DNA of 38,089 nucleotides, taken from positions 1 to 38,089 of the forward strand of contig JAFQQV010000042.1 of assembly GCA_017410425.1 (NCBI GenBank), read 5' to 3'. Made by a program: the position numbers and the translations under genes. Source of the DNA: Oscillospiraceae bacterium. Lineage in GTDB: Bacteria; Bacillota; Clostridia; Oscillospirales; Oscillospiraceae. Below the pieces are notes generated by a model. It searched no databases, had not been told where the DNA came from, and saw nothing but the letters and a program-made list of their open reading frames with translations. Below are positions 14,090-22,419 of the stretch, one piece after another. Every line of letters starts with the position of its first letter. Within the stretch, counting starts at the first letter, position 1.

Positions 14090-16039
14090 ATGGACGAAGC
14101 ATATAGATTTTTACCCATTTCAAAAGAAGATATGGAGCAGCGCGGCTGGTGGTGGTACGATTTCCTTATCGTCACCGGCGACGCATATGTTGACCACCCC
14201 AGCTTCGGCACGGCAGTTATAAGCCGCGTGCTGGAGGCTGAGGGCTACCGCGTTGCGGTGCTGGCACAGCCCGACTGGCACAGCGCTGAGGCCTTTCTTG
14301 CCATGGGCAGGCCCAAGTACGGAGTGCTCATCAACTCCGGCAACCTGGACTCCATGGTGGCCCACTACACCGCCGCCAAGAAGCGCCGCAGCGAAGACTT
14401 TTACTCCCCCGGCAAGAAGATGGGCCTGCGCCCTGACAGAGCGGTCATCGTCTACGCCAACAGAGCGCGTGAAGCCTTCCCGGGCCTGCCCATCGTTATC
14501 GGCGGTCTGGAGGCATCCTTACGCCGTTTTGCCCACTACGACTACTGGGATGACAAGGTGCGCCGCAGCGTGCTGCTGGATTCCGGCGCAGATATACTCA
14601 GCTACGGCATGGGCGAAAGCTCCATGAGAGAGATTGCAAAGCGGCTTAAAAAGAAGGTCGATCCCAAGACCATCACTGACATCCGCGGCACCGCAGTGCT
14701 GGTGGACTCCATAGAGCAGCTGCCGGAGAATACCGTGATGCTGCCAAGCTATGAGGAGGTCAAGGACTCCATCCGCCACTATGCCGATGCAACCCGCATT
14801 GAGTATGCAGAGCATGACCCTGTGCGCGGCAAGCCCATGGCTCAGAAGCACGGGGAAAAGTACCTGCTGGTAAATCCCCCGGCCATGCCCCTGAGCACCG
14901 AGGAGCTGGACCGTGTGGCAGAGCTGCCCTATGTAAAGAACTACCACCCCATGTATGAAGAGATGGGCGGCGTGCCCGCAATTGAGGAAGTGCGCTTCTC
15001 CGTCATACACAACAGAGGCTGCTTCGGCGCCTGCTCCTTCTGCGCGCTGGCCTTCCATCAGGGCAGGATGATCACATCCCGCAGCCACGAAAGCGTTATA
15101 AAGGAAGTCACGGAGCTTACCCAGTTCCCCGACTTCAAGGGCTATATAAACGACGTGGGCGGCCCCTCGGCAAACTTCCGCCACGTCTCCTGTAAGAAGC
15201 AGCTGAAATACGGCATGTGCGCCGACCGCCGCTGTCTGGCTCCCACGCCCTGCAAGAATCTGGATGCAGACCACTCCGACTACTTAAAGCTGCTGCGTAA
15301 GCTGCGCGCTATTCCCGGCATTAAGAAGGTCTTTGTCCGCAGCGGCATAAGATACGACTACATGCTGGAGGATAAGAACGACCAGTTCTTCAAGGAGCTG
15401 GTGGAGCACCACATCTCCGGTCAGCTGAAGGTTGCCCCCGAGCACTGCATTGACTCGGTTCTGGACTACATGGGCAAGCCCCATATTGATGTCTACGAGC
15501 GCTTCATGGACAAATACCGCAGGCTCAACGACAAGTTCAGCAAAAAGCAGTTTCTGGTGCCCTATCTGATGAGCTCCCACCCCGGCAGCCGCATTGAGGA
15601 TGCCATTGCACTGGCTGAGTATCTCAACAAGCTGGGTCGTCAGCCCGAGCAGGTGCAGGACTTCTACCCCACCCCCGGCACTATCTCCACCTGTATGTAC
15701 CACACCGGCATTGACCCTCTGACCATGAAGAGCGTGTATGTGGCCAAGACTCAGCACGAAAAGGATATGCAGCGCGCCCTGCTGCAGTGGAAGCGGCCCG
15801 ACAAGCGCAAGCTTGTTATCGAGGCGCTTAAGTACGCAGGCCGCGAGGATCTGATAGGCTACGGGCCTGAGTGCCTTGTGCGCCCGGACAGCGCCTACAA
15901 CCGCAAGCCCAGCACCGTGAAGGTGAAGAAGGCTGTGGAAGAAAAGAAGCCGGAAGTCAAAAAGCCCGTCAGCAAGAAGGGCTGGGCCAAGGCAAAGCCC
16001 AAGAAAAACGCCAGACCCGGCAAGGGAAAGAAGAAGTAA
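14090..16039 (+). CDS. ygiQ: YgiQ family radical SAM protein
   Basis: The 649-residue protein is a member of the UPF0313/YgiQ radical SAM family. The N-terminal segment [23 protein letters not shown] is the family signature. The cluster-binding C311-x3-C315-x2-C318 sits in [11 protein letters not shown] middle S-H-P-G segment and F-Y-P-T-P-G-T complete the conserved set. The last 40 residues are a Lys/Pro-rich tail, probably disordered and nucleic-acid binding. The chemistry of YgiQ proteins is not established. The gene is the last of the operon starting at 11770 and is followed by a repeat element and a bidirectional terminator. Confidence 0.95.
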   Translation: MDEAYRFLPISKEDMEQRGWWWYDFLIVTGDAYVDHPSFGTAVISRVLEAEGYRVAVLAQPDWHSAEAFLAMGRPKYGVLINSGNLDSMVAHYTAAKKRRSEDFYSPGKKMGLRPDRAVIVYANRAREAFPGLPIVIGGLEASLRRFAHYDYWDDKVRRSVLLDSGADILSYGMGESSMREIAKRLKKKVDPKTITDIRGTAVLVDSIEQLPENTVMLPSYEEVKDSIRHYADATRIEYAEHDPVRGKPMAQKHGEKYLLVNPPAMPLSTEELDRVAELPYVKNYHPMYEEMGGVPAIEEVRFSVIHNRGCFGACSFCALAFHQGRMITSRSHESVIKEVTELTQFPDFKGYINDVGGPSANFRHVSCKKQLKYGMCADRRCLAPTPCKNLDADHSDYLKLLRKLRAIPGIKKVFVRSGIRYDYMLEDKNDQFFKELVEHHISGQLKVAPEHCIDSVLDYMGKPHIDVYERFMDKYRRLNDKFSKKQFLVPYLMSSHPGSRIEDAIALAEYLNKLGRQPEQVQDFYPTPGTISTCMYHTGIDPLTMKSVYVAKTQHEKDMQRALLQWKRPDKRKLVIEALKYAGREDLIGYGPECLVRPDSAYNRKPSTVKVKKAVEEKKPEVKKPVSKKGWAKAKPKKNARPGKGKKK

Positions 16040-16051
16040 ACAGCCTTATAT

Positions 16052-16132
16052 TGTAGGGACCGCCCTCCTGGGCGGTCCGCCTACATTTATTGTTTCCTTC
16101 ATAATGGACCGTCGAGGACGCCGGTCCCTACA
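16052..16132. repeat. Palindromic repeat family A, copy 1 (MITE-like)
   Basis: An 81-base element bounded by inverted ends TGTAGGGACCG (16052-16062) and its complement ending CCGGTCCCTACA (16121-16132). The left arm is itself a hairpin (GGACCGCCC with GGGCGGTCC), and the right arm has GGACCGTC-GAGGAC-GCCGGTCC. It starts 13 bases after the ygiQ stop codon. The arms match the copy at 19710-19791 almost base for base, while the middle differs. Confidence 0.85.
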
Positions 16133-16150
16133 GGCGAGAACCGCACATAC

Positions 16151-16195
16151 AAAAAGACAGGAAGGATAATGTACCTTCCTGCCTTTTTATTTTTA
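16151..16195. terminator. Bidirectional terminator between ygiQ and the DUF378 gene
   Basis: A hairpin with arms 16151-16165 and 16174-16187 (one mismatch) is A-rich on the left and T-rich on the right, so both convergent transcripts would end in a T run. The DUF378 stop codon lies at 16193-16195. Confidence 0.8.
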
Positions 16196-16405
16196 CATAT
16201 CGCCGTCGGTGATTGCGTCGCTGCGGAAAAGCAGGGACACACACCACAGCGCGCTCAGACCAACCAGAGTATAGATAACGCGGCTGACAGTGGCCGTCTG
16301 GCCGCCGAAAAGCCAGGCCACCAGGTCAAAGCGGAAAAGACCCACGCTGCCCCAGTTGATGCCGCCGATGATTGCCAGCAGCAGAGCAATGCGATCCATG
16401 ACCAT
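16193..16405 (-). CDS. DUF378 small membrane protein
   Basis: A 70-residue protein with two hydrophobic segments. The family signature L-L-x-I-I-G-G-I-N-W-G-S-V-G-L-F-x-F-D-L-V-A is plain, followed by S-R-V-I-Y-T-L-V-G-L-S-A-L. DUF378 proteins are small inner-membrane proteins of unknown function. The ATG at 16405 was chosen because GAGAGGAG lies 8 bases before it; a second ATG two codons later is possible. The gene stands alone, with a terminator downstream. Confidence 0.9.
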   Translation of the reverse strand: MVMDRIALLLAIIGGINWGSVGLFRFDLVAWLFGGQTATVSRVIYTLVGLSALWCVSLLFRSDAITDGDM

Positions 16406-16514
16406 TCTACATGCTCCTCTCAAAAGAATTTCGCGTTTATTTTCCCCGGAACACAAAATATTATGCATGAGGCAAAATGCGCCAAAACTGGTGCTTTTCC
16501 GACTTTCCTCGCTC

Positions 16515-16648
16515 TTTACAAATGCACTTAAATATATTATCCTTTTATCACAGCTTATCCAATTGGCCTTTCACGGGAAAGGCCGCGGCTCATATCTTTA
16601 TCCCACAACCCTGTTTTGCGGACCGTTTTCCCGGTCCGCGCTTTTTTT
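16515..16648 (+). ncRNA. Possible small RNA or attenuated leader upstream of the double flavodoxin gene
   Basis: The 323-base gap 16406-16728 holds no plausible gene but has a complete-looking small transcription unit. A possible promoter is TTTACA (16515-16520) and, 17 bases later, TATCCT (16538-16543). Then comes a perfect 8-base hairpin GGCCTTTC/GAAAGGCC (16565-16584, loop ACGG), and then a strong terminator hairpin GCGGACCG/CGGTCCGC (16618-16639) followed by seven T. The next gene has its own promoter after this terminator. I do not recognise a known RNA family. The boundaries are estimates. Confidence 0.35.
16618..16648 (+). terminator. Orphan rho-independent terminator
   Basis: An 8-base G+C stem (16618-16625 with 16632-16639), six-base loop, then GC and seven T. 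No plus-strand gene ends nearby, because ygiQ already has a terminator 450 bases upstream. It supports a separate short transcript. Confidence 0.75.
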
Positions 16649-16676
16649 ATAACTTTTTACAATTTCTAGTAGATTT

Positions 16677-16705
16677 TTGCATTGAAATGAGTTAAACTAT
16701 ATAAA
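16677..16705 (+). promoter_or_regulatory. Promoter of the double flavodoxin-TraX-GntR group
   Basis: TTGCAT (16677-16682), a 17-base spacer and TATAAA (16700-16705). The start codon at 16729 follows AAGGAGG closely, giving a very short leader. Confidence 0.7.
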
Positions 16706-16728
16706 ACACTGATTTAAGGAGGAAAAGC

Positions 16729-18057
16729 ATGAAAGTTCTCATTGTCAACGGCTCCCCCAGGGGCAGATTCAGCGTAACCCTGCAAAGCTGTCTTTACCTT
16801 GAAAAATGCTTTCCTCAGCACGATTTTGACTATCTCAACGTGGGCGCGGCAATACAGAGCTTTGAAAAGGACATGACTCCCGCTCTCAAAGCCATGGTCG
16901 CCTCCGATATTATAATCTTCGCCTACCCGGTATATACCTTCCTTGTGCCCTCACAGCTGCACCGCTTTATGGAGCTGCTGAAGAAGAACAGGGCTGCACT
17001 CAAAAACAAATTCGTCAGCCAGTTTTCCACCTCAAAGCACTTCTTCGATGTGACGGCCCACCGCTTTATGGAGGATAATTTCCGCGACATGGGCATGCGC
17101 GTCATAAAGGGCCTCTCCGCCGATATGGAGGATATGCTCTCCCAGCAGGGGCAGAAGGAGCTGCGCGGTTTCATGGAGTATTGCCTCTTCTGCGTGGAAA
17201 AATCCGTCTATGATAAGGCAGAGCCTTATATCCCCGATCCCCTGCCGGACTACAGCCGCAGCCTGAGCCCGGTGAAAAAGCAGGACAAGTTCGACACGGT
17301 GATCGTCGCCGACCTCAGCCCCGGGGACACAAATCTGCGCGACATGATAAAGGACTTTGACGCCAGCTTCCCCTACAGGACCCGCTTTATAAATCTGGCG
17401 GAGTTCAATTTCAAGGGCGGCTGCCTGGGCTGTCTCAACTGCGCCGTGACCGGCAAATGCGTTTATAAAGACGGCTTTGATGAATTCCTCCGGGAGAACA
17501 TTCTGACGGCGGATGCCATAGTATATGCCTTCACGCTGCAGGATCACTCCATGGGTTCGCTGTTCAAGATGTATGACGACAGGCAGTTCTGCAACGGTCA
17601 CAGGACAGTGGCTGAGGGCAAGCCCTTTGCCTATATCTGCCGGGGCGACATGAAAAATGAGGAAAATCTCAAAACCGTGCTGGAGGCCAGAACCCAGGTA
17701 AACCGCGGCTTTCTCGCCGGTATTGCAACGGATGCGCCTTCGATTTCCGCCATGTCCAAGCGCCTGAGCTATGCGCTGGAGCAGGACTATGTCCCGCCCA
17801 GGGGCTTCTACGGCGTGGGCGGCATGAAGATATTCCGCGACCTTATCTGGCTGATGCGGGGCATGATGCCGGCGGACCACAAGTTCTACAAGGCCCACGG
17901 CCTCTATGATTTCCCCCAGAAGAAGCGAATGAAGATGATCCTTATGAGCATTCTCGGCGCCATGATGCGCAAGCCCTTTATCCGAAGCCATCTTGGCAAC
18001 CGCTTCAACGAGGGCATGCTTGCCCCGTACAAGAAAGAAATTGATAAGTTACACTGA
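16729..18057 (+). CDS. Protein with two flavodoxin/NADPH-FMN-reductase-like domains
   Basis: The 442-residue protein seems to carry two flavodoxin-fold halves. The first (about 1-185) opens with V-L-I-V-N-G-S-P-R-G, the FMN phosphate loop, and has A-Y-P-V-Y near 65. The second (about 190-340) lacks a clear new phosphate loop. It has the C-x2-C-x2-C-x5-C set C232, C235, C238, C244 that iron-sulfur flavoproteins and multimeric flavodoxin WrbA-like proteins show, followed by A-D-A-I-V-Y-A-F. The tail from about 365 on is basic and Met-rich, without membrane spans. Flavin-based electron transfer or quinone/NAD(P)H reduction is likely; the partner is unknown. A perfect ribosome site precedes the ATG. 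Confidence 0.8.
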   Translation: MKVLIVNGSPRGRFSVTLQSCLYLEKCFPQHDFDYLNVGAAIQSFEKDMTPALKAMVASDIIIFAYPVYTFLVPSQLHRFMELLKKNRAALKNKFVSQFSTSKHFFDVTAHRFMEDNFRDMGMRVIKGLSADMEDMLSQQGQKELRGFMEYCLFCVEKSVYDKAEPYIPDPLPDYSRSLSPVKKQDKFDTVIVADLSPGDTNLRDMIKDFDASFPYRTRFINLAEFNFKGGCLGCLNCAVTGKCVYKDGFDEFLRENILTADAIVYAFTLQDHSMGSLFKMYDDRQFCNGHRTVAEGKPFAYICRGDMKNEENLKTVLEARTQVNRGFLAGIATDAPSISAMSKRLSYALEQDYVPPRGFYGVGGMKIFRDLIWLMRGMMPADHKFYKAHGLYDFPQKKRMKMILMSILGAMMRKPFIRSHLGNRFNEGMLAPYKKEIDKLH

Positions 18058-18063
18058 AAATAG

Positions 18064-18930
18064 ATGAGCGTTTTTTCTCTTAAAATACTGGCCATGGCCT
18101 CCATGCTCTGCGACCATCTGGGCTATTTTCTGGGCGCAGGAGGCTACATAGGCAACGGCCTGTATACCGTGATGCGTCTGTTCGGCAGGCTGGCCTTTCC
18201 GATTTTCGCCTTTCTCATCGTCAACGGCTGGCAGCACAGCCGGGACAGGAAGGCCTATCTCACAAGGCTGATGGGCTTTGCGCTTATATCACAGCTGCCT
18301 TTTGCAGTGGTCTTCACCGCGGTGAACTACTCTGCGAAGGCCGGGCCGCTCAGCCTCCAGCTGCCGGGTCTGGGCTACATACTGCTCTGCATCGCGCTGG
18401 GCCTGCTCTGGTACCATTTTGTAAGGCGGGATGTATCTGCGCTGCTGGCGGCGCTGCTGCCCCTTGTGGGGCTGAGCAGCCTGAGGCTTGGGGGCATATA
18501 TCTGCTGCGGCCGGACATGAACGTATTCTACACGCTGGCAATCGCCCTCGCCGCCATGTGCGTGCTGCATGAGTTTTGGGGCCATGATGCCCGGCAAAAG
18601 GAAAGCTATGGCAGGGCGCTTGCTCTGATCCTGGCGCTGCTGCTTGTGCGAAATGGCACGGACTATGGCCTTAACGGCATTCTGCTGATGCTGGCGCTGT
18701 GGTTTTTCCGGGAAAACCGTATGCAGCAGCTTGTAATGCTGCTTGCATGGGCGGCAGTACACTATCTCATCGGCGGAAGCACAATTTTTTTCATCGGCGC
18801 CGCGTCGGCGCTGATACCGCTGTATTTCTATAACGGCAAAGCAGGAAAAGCTTTGAAGACCGCGTTTTACCTTGTTTACCCTCTCCACTTGTCGGTGTTG
18901 GCTTTGTTCATCATCTGGCATGCTTATTAA
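18064..18930 (+). CDS. TraX family membrane protein
   Basis: The 288-residue polytopic protein has about eight hydrophobic segments. The N-terminus (L-K-I-L-A-M-A-S-M-L-C-D-H-L-G-Y, then R-L-F-G-R-L-A-F-P-I-F-A-F-L-I-V-N-G) is the TraX signature. TraX acetylates F-pilin in E. coli, but chromosomal Gram-positive members occur far from conjugation genes and are thought to be membrane acyltransferases with unknown targets. Nothing conjugative is near. It starts 6 bases after the preceding stop without a good ribosome site, so coupling is likely. Confidence 0.9.
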   Translation: MSVFSLKILAMASMLCDHLGYFLGAGGYIGNGLYTVMRLFGRLAFPIFAFLIVNGWQHSRDRKAYLTRLMGFALISQLPFAVVFTAVNYSAKAGPLSLQLPGLGYILLCIALGLLWYHFVRRDVSALLAALLPLVGLSSLRLGGIYLLRPDMNVFYTLAIALAAMCVLHEFWGHDARQKESYGRALALILALLLVRNGTDYGLNGILLMLALWFFRENRMQQLVMLLAWAAVHYLIGGSTIFFIGAASALIPLYFYNGKAGKALKTAFYLVYPLHLSVLALFIIWHAY

Positions 18931-18959
18931 TAATCAGCTCTTGGAAAGGATGAAAAAAG

Positions 18960-19691
18960 ATGGAACAGTATTCATTGCAGCAGCGCATGGCTGAAAATCC
19001 CGATGCAAAGCTACGGGATGTTGTAACAGACATGCTCTACGAGGCCATTATCAGCCTGCGCATTGCGCCGGGCACAAAACTGAACGTAAACCAGCTTGCC
19101 ATGACACTGGGCATTTCCAGAACTCCGGTGGCAGAGGCCATTGCAAATCTCACCAGCCGGGGCTTCATCGTAAGCCGCCCCGGGCACAACGGCAGCTTCG
19201 TTCTGGACCTGAACCTTGTGGATATGACAAATCTCTACCGGGTGCGCTCCGCCATTGAAAGCGAGGCTGCGGCTCTCTGCGCCTATACCGCAGGCGACAG
19301 CGTTATAAGGGAGCTTTCACTGCTGGCGGATGCCTTCAGGGAGAGCGTCATAAACCGTGACATTCAGGGCATGAAGGACACTGACCTACCCTTCCACAAG
19401 CTGATCGTCGCCTCCTGTGACAATCCCTACGTACGCCAGAGCTATGAGGTCATCCTGCCAAAGCTGACTATGTATCAGTCCTCCATGCTCAACTTCATCG
19501 CAAATTCCGACAGCTCCACCAATCCCTGGATTCCCAAGGTCACCTTCAACCACACCTCGGTGGTCTCCGCAATACGCATGCGCATGCCGGAGCTGGCCCG
19601 CCAGGCCATGATGGACCATGTGGATTCTTCCCTGAGCTTTACCACCACCTCGGTGCAAAGCCCGGATGCATTCAAATTGGCATATAAGTAA
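18960..19691 (+). CDS. GntR family transcriptional regulator, FadR/FCD subfamily
   Basis: The 243-residue protein has an N-terminal winged helix-turn-helix at about 17-85 (G-T-K-L-N-V-N-Q-L-A-x-x-L-G-I-S-R-T-P-V-A-E-A then G-F-I). A helical FCD effector domain follows at about 90-225. D142, H146, H198 and H220 stand where metal-binding FCD domains hold their metal, so it probably senses an organic acid through a metal ion. A GGAAAGG site precedes the ATG. Its target genes cannot be told; the neighbouring glycan operon promoter or the TraX/flavodoxin genes upstream are candidates only by position. Confidence 0.92.
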   Translation: MEQYSLQQRMAENPDAKLRDVVTDMLYEAIISLRIAPGTKLNVNQLAMTLGISRTPVAEAIANLTSRGFIVSRPGHNGSFVLDLNLVDMTNLYRVRSAIESEAAALCAYTAGDSVIRELSLLADAFRESVINRDIQGMKDTDLPFHKLIVASCDNPYVRQSYEVILPKLTMYQSSMLNFIANSDSSTNPWIPKVTFNHTSVVSAIRMRMPELARQAMMDHVDSSLSFTTTSVQSPDAFKLAYK

Positions 19692-19709
19692 AGTTTTTAC
19701 ATCTGAATT

Positions 19710-19791
19710 TGTAGGGACCGCCCTCCCGGGCGGTCCGTTTTTTGTTTTCCGAATTTTTACCAACGGACCGTCGAGGACGCCGGTCCCTACA
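19710..19791. repeat. Palindromic repeat family A, copy 2 (MITE-like), also acting as terminator
   Basis: An 82-base element with the same inverted ends as copy 1 (TGTAGGGACCG at 19710-19720 and CCGGTCCCTACA at 19780-19791). The left arm hairpin GGACCGCCC/GGGCGGTCC is followed here by GTTTTTTG, so it should stop transcription of the GntR gene, which ends 18 bases upstream. The right arm carries the same GTCGAGGACGCC core as copy 1. Confidence 0.85.
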
Positions 19792-19807
19792 AAAAGCTAG
19801 TTTTTTG

Positions 19808-19836
19808 TTGTAATAGAGCGGTATTTGTGGTATTAT
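19808..19836 (+). promoter_or_regulatory. Promoter of the glycan operon
   Basis: TTGTAA (19808-19813), a 17-base spacer and TATTAT (19831-19836), 40 bases before the start of the SDR gene. It begins just after the repeat element. Confidence 0.6.
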
Positions 19837-19875
19837 AAGCTGATTGATTATGCTCAAATTAAGGAGTTGATTTTC

Positions 19876-20772
19876 ATGGTTCTTGCAGTAACAGGTATTA
19901 CCGGTCACTCCGGTTCTTTCATGCTGCAGCAGCTCATTGACAATAAATTTGACGGTACTCTCCGCTGCATTGTGCGCGAGACTTCCAACACCAAAAAGCT
20001 GGACGAGTCCGGCCTGAAGTTGGAGAAGGTTGTGGGCAGCACCAAGGATCCCGAATCCCTGCGCAAGCTGGTTGAGGGTGCTGACACTGTTATGCACATT
20101 TCCGGCATCTGGGAGACTCTGGGTCTGCTGGAGGCCATTGAAGAGACCGGCGGCAAGCCCCATGTGCTGCTGGTGCACACCAGCGCCATCCACTCCAAGC
20201 ATAAGATGGCCTGCGAGGTGTACAAGAGCATTGAAAGCGACATGCAGAAGTATGTGGATGCCGGCATGAACATAACCATTCTGCGCCCCACCATGATCTT
20301 CGGCGACATGAAGGACCGCAACATCTCCAAGTTCATCCGCATGGTACACAAGTTCCCCATCATGCCCCAGATTGACAAGGGCGAGGCCCTTGTGCAGCCC
20401 GTCAACGCCCGGGATCTGGGTCAGGCATACTACAAGGCCTGCATGCACGAGAAGCTGCCCGAGTATGACTACATCATCTCCGGTGAAAGGCCCGTCAGCA
20501 TAAAGGAGCTGTGCAGCCTTATCGGCGAATATCTGGGCAAAAAGACCCGCTTTATCTTCGTGCCCATGTGGATAGGCGTTGCCGGCGCGGAAGTGCTGTG
20601 CTTTCTGCGGGGCAAGAAGGACAGGCTGCTGGTTGAGAAGGTACTGCGCCTTGGCGAGAACAGAAGCTTCAGCCATGAAAGCGCCAGCCGTGACTTCGGT
20701 TATGAGCCGGAAAAATTTGAAATTGGCCTCAAGCGCGAGGTAGAGGAGTTTATACGCAATGGCAGAAATTAA
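19876..20772 (+). CDS. NAD(P)-binding SDR/epimerase-like protein, first gene of the glycan operon
   Basis: The 298-residue protein starts with the Rossmann motif T-G-I-T-G-H-S-G (6-13) and has the atypical/extended SDR layout. H-T-S-A-I-H-S-K-H is followed by Y-K-S-I-E-S-D instead of the usual Y-x-x-x-K, L-R-P-T-M-I-F-G-D comes in the middle, and V-N-A-R-D-L-G follows. It could be a sugar-nucleotide dehydratase or reductase, or an NmrA-like protein; the missing lysine argues against an ordinary 4-epimerase. The ATG at 19876 has AAGGAG before it; an earlier in-frame start would lie in the promoter. The next gene overlaps by 14 bases. Confidence 0.82.
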   Translation: MVLAVTGITGHSGSFMLQQLIDNKFDGTLRCIVRETSNTKKLDESGLKLEKVVGSTKDPESLRKLVEGADTVMHISGIWETLGLLEAIEETGGKPHVLLVHTSAIHSKHKMACEVYKSIESDMQKYVDAGMNITILRPTMIFGDMKDRNISKFIRMVHKFPIMPQIDKGEALVQPVNARDLGQAYYKACMHEKLPEYDYIISGERPVSIKELCSLIGEYLGKKTRFIFVPMWIGVAGAEVLCFLRGKKDRLLVEKVLRLGENRSFSHESASRDFGYEPEKFEIGLKREVEEFIRNGRN

Positions 20773-21859
20773 AAAGATTCTCTTTCTTTCAAACCACTTC
20801 ATAACCCTGTACTCTTTCCGCAAGGAGCTTATAAAAAGGCTCTGCGAGAGAGGACATGAAGTATACATATCACGCCCCGAGGATGAGCAGTTTTCCTACT
20901 TTGAGGAAATGGGCTGCAGGATAATCGCCACACCCATGTCCCGCCGCGGCACAAATCCCGTGGAGGATCTGAAGCTGGTGGCAAGCTACAAGCGCATCAT
21001 GAAGGATGTCAAGCCCGACATTATCTTCAGCTACACCATAAAGCCCAACATCTACGGCTGTATGGCCTCCAATGCTCTGGGCTACAGGCAGGTCTGCAAT
21101 GTGACCGGCATCGGCTCCATGTTCTTCAGGGAGAACATCATTACCAAGATTTCCCGCGCCCTGTACCGGGTTTCCATGAAAAAGGCATACAAGGTCTTTT
21201 TCCAGAACACCGGCGACCGGGACTACTTTATAAGCCACGGCCTTGTGGAGGATAACCACGAGATGCTGCCCGGCTCCGGCGTGAATCTGGAGCAGCATAA
21301 GCTCTGCCCCATGCCTGAGACTGATGAGATCCGCTTTATCTATATCGGCAGGCTCATGGGCATGAAGGGTGTGGAGCAGTATCTGGAGGCGGCCCGGGTC
21401 ATAAGCGAAAAGTACCCCCAGACCAAGTTCTACGCTGCAGGCTTTGTGGAGGAAGACAAGTACAAGCCCATGGTGGAGGAATACCACGAAAAGGGCATTA
21501 TCGAGTATCTGGGTTTCCGCAAGGACATTGACCGCTGGATAGAGCATTGCCACTGCACCGTGCTGCCCTCCCTGGGCGGCGAGGGCGTGCCCAATGTGCT
21601 GCTGGAAAGTGCAGCCACCGGCCGCGTCTGCATTGCATCCAACATCCACGGCTCAAGAGACGTGGTGGAAGACGGCGTCACCGGCTATCTCTTTACACCC
21701 GGCAAGAGCAGTGAGCTTATTGAGAAGATCGAGCGCTTCATTGCGCTGAGCAAAGATGAGCGCAGCGAAATGGGCATCCGGGGCCGCGAAAAGGTTGCAA
21801 GAGAGTTTGACCGCGAAATCGTCATCGGCAAGTACATCAGGGAGGCAGAGCAGGCATGA
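20759..21859 (+). CDS. GT4 family glycosyltransferase, PglA-like
   Basis: The 366-residue GT-B enzyme transfers a sugar from a nucleotide donor to a lipid-linked acceptor at the cytoplasmic membrane face. Y-T-I-K-P-N-I-Y-G near 90-98 is typical of the PglA/WbnH-like subgroup. The C-terminal half has I-G-R-L-M-G-M-K-G and the E-x7-E block in E-G-V-P-N-V-L-L-E. The likely donor is a UDP-N-acetylhexosamine by family analogy, but this is not shown by the sequence. It overlaps both neighbours by a few bases, marking a tight operon. Confidence 0.9.
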   Translation: MAEIKKILFLSNHFITLYSFRKELIKRLCERGHEVYISRPEDEQFSYFEEMGCRIIATPMSRRGTNPVEDLKLVASYKRIMKDVKPDIIFSYTIKPNIYGCMASNALGYRQVCNVTGIGSMFFRENIITKISRALYRVSMKKAYKVFFQNTGDRDYFISHGLVEDNHEMLPGSGVNLEQHKLCPMPETDEIRFIYIGRLMGMKGVEQYLEAARVISEKYPQTKFYAAGFVEEDKYKPMVEEYHEKGIIEYLGFRKDIDRWIEHCHCTVLPSLGGEGVPNVLLESAATGRVCIASNIHGSRDVVEDGVTGYLFTPGKSSELIEKIERFIALSKDERSEMGIRGREKVAREFDREIVIGKYIREAEQA

Positions 21860-22419
21860 ACACAAAGCTGAGAATAATGTTCTTCCTGCCCATCGGCGCT
21901 GCCAAGATGGGCCTTAACAAGCTGATGCACGGCAAAAAGTTTTCCGGGCATCCCGCCTGCATGTGCTCCCCCTTCTCCGAAATTTCCGTGGACAGGGGCG
22001 CCGAGGCTCACATCGGCAAGATGCTGCGGCTGAGAGACGGGGCCAAGATAAGAGTTCGCAAGGGCGCCTACTTCTCCATCGGCGAGGATTCCTATGTAAA
22101 CAGCAATGTTATAATCACCTGCCGGGACCGCATCACCATCGGCACTTCCGCCCGGCTCTCCCCCGGCGTGCAGATCTACGACCATGACCATGATTTCAGC
22201 TGCGCCGGCGGCATGCACGCAAACAAGTTCAAGACCTCCCCTGTGGAGATCGGCAACAATGTTTGGCTGGGCGCAAACGTGGTGGTCACCCGCGGCAGCA
22301 AAATTGGCGACAACTGCGTTGTGGGCTCCAACACCGTGGTGCGCGGCACCATCCCCCCCGATACCATTTTGTATCAGGATTCAAACTATAAAATGAAGAA
22401 ACGGGAGGTCAGGGAATGA
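21856..22419 (+). CDS. Hexapeptide-repeat (LbH) O-acetyltransferase
   Basis: The 187-residue protein has left-handed beta-helix repeats throughout: I-G-E-D-S-Y-V-N-S-N-V, then Y-D-H-D-H-D-F with the catalytic histidine region, then V-E-I-G-N-N-V-W-L-G-A-N-V-V-V-T-R-G-S-K-I-G-D-N-C-V-V-G. It belongs to the maltose/galactoside/capsule acetyltransferase group (NodL, WcaF type), which uses acetyl-CoA to modify sugars. ATGA overlaps join it to both neighbours. Confidence 0.92.
   Translation: MNTKLRIMFFLPIGAAKMGLNKLMHGKKFSGHPACMCSPFSEISVDRGAEAHIGKMLRLRDGAKIRVRKGAYFSIGEDSYVNSNVIITCRDRITIGTSARLSPGVQIYDHDHDFSCAGGMHANKFKTSPVEIGNNVWLGANVVVTRGSKIGDNCVVGSNTVVRGTIPPDTILYQDSNYKMKKREVRE

Noticed and set aside
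18064-18930. TraX-like protein as a sign of a conjugative element
   Set aside because: No relaxase, coupling protein, pilin or integrase nearby; chromosomal TraX-like genes are frequent in Firmicutes without conjugation genes.
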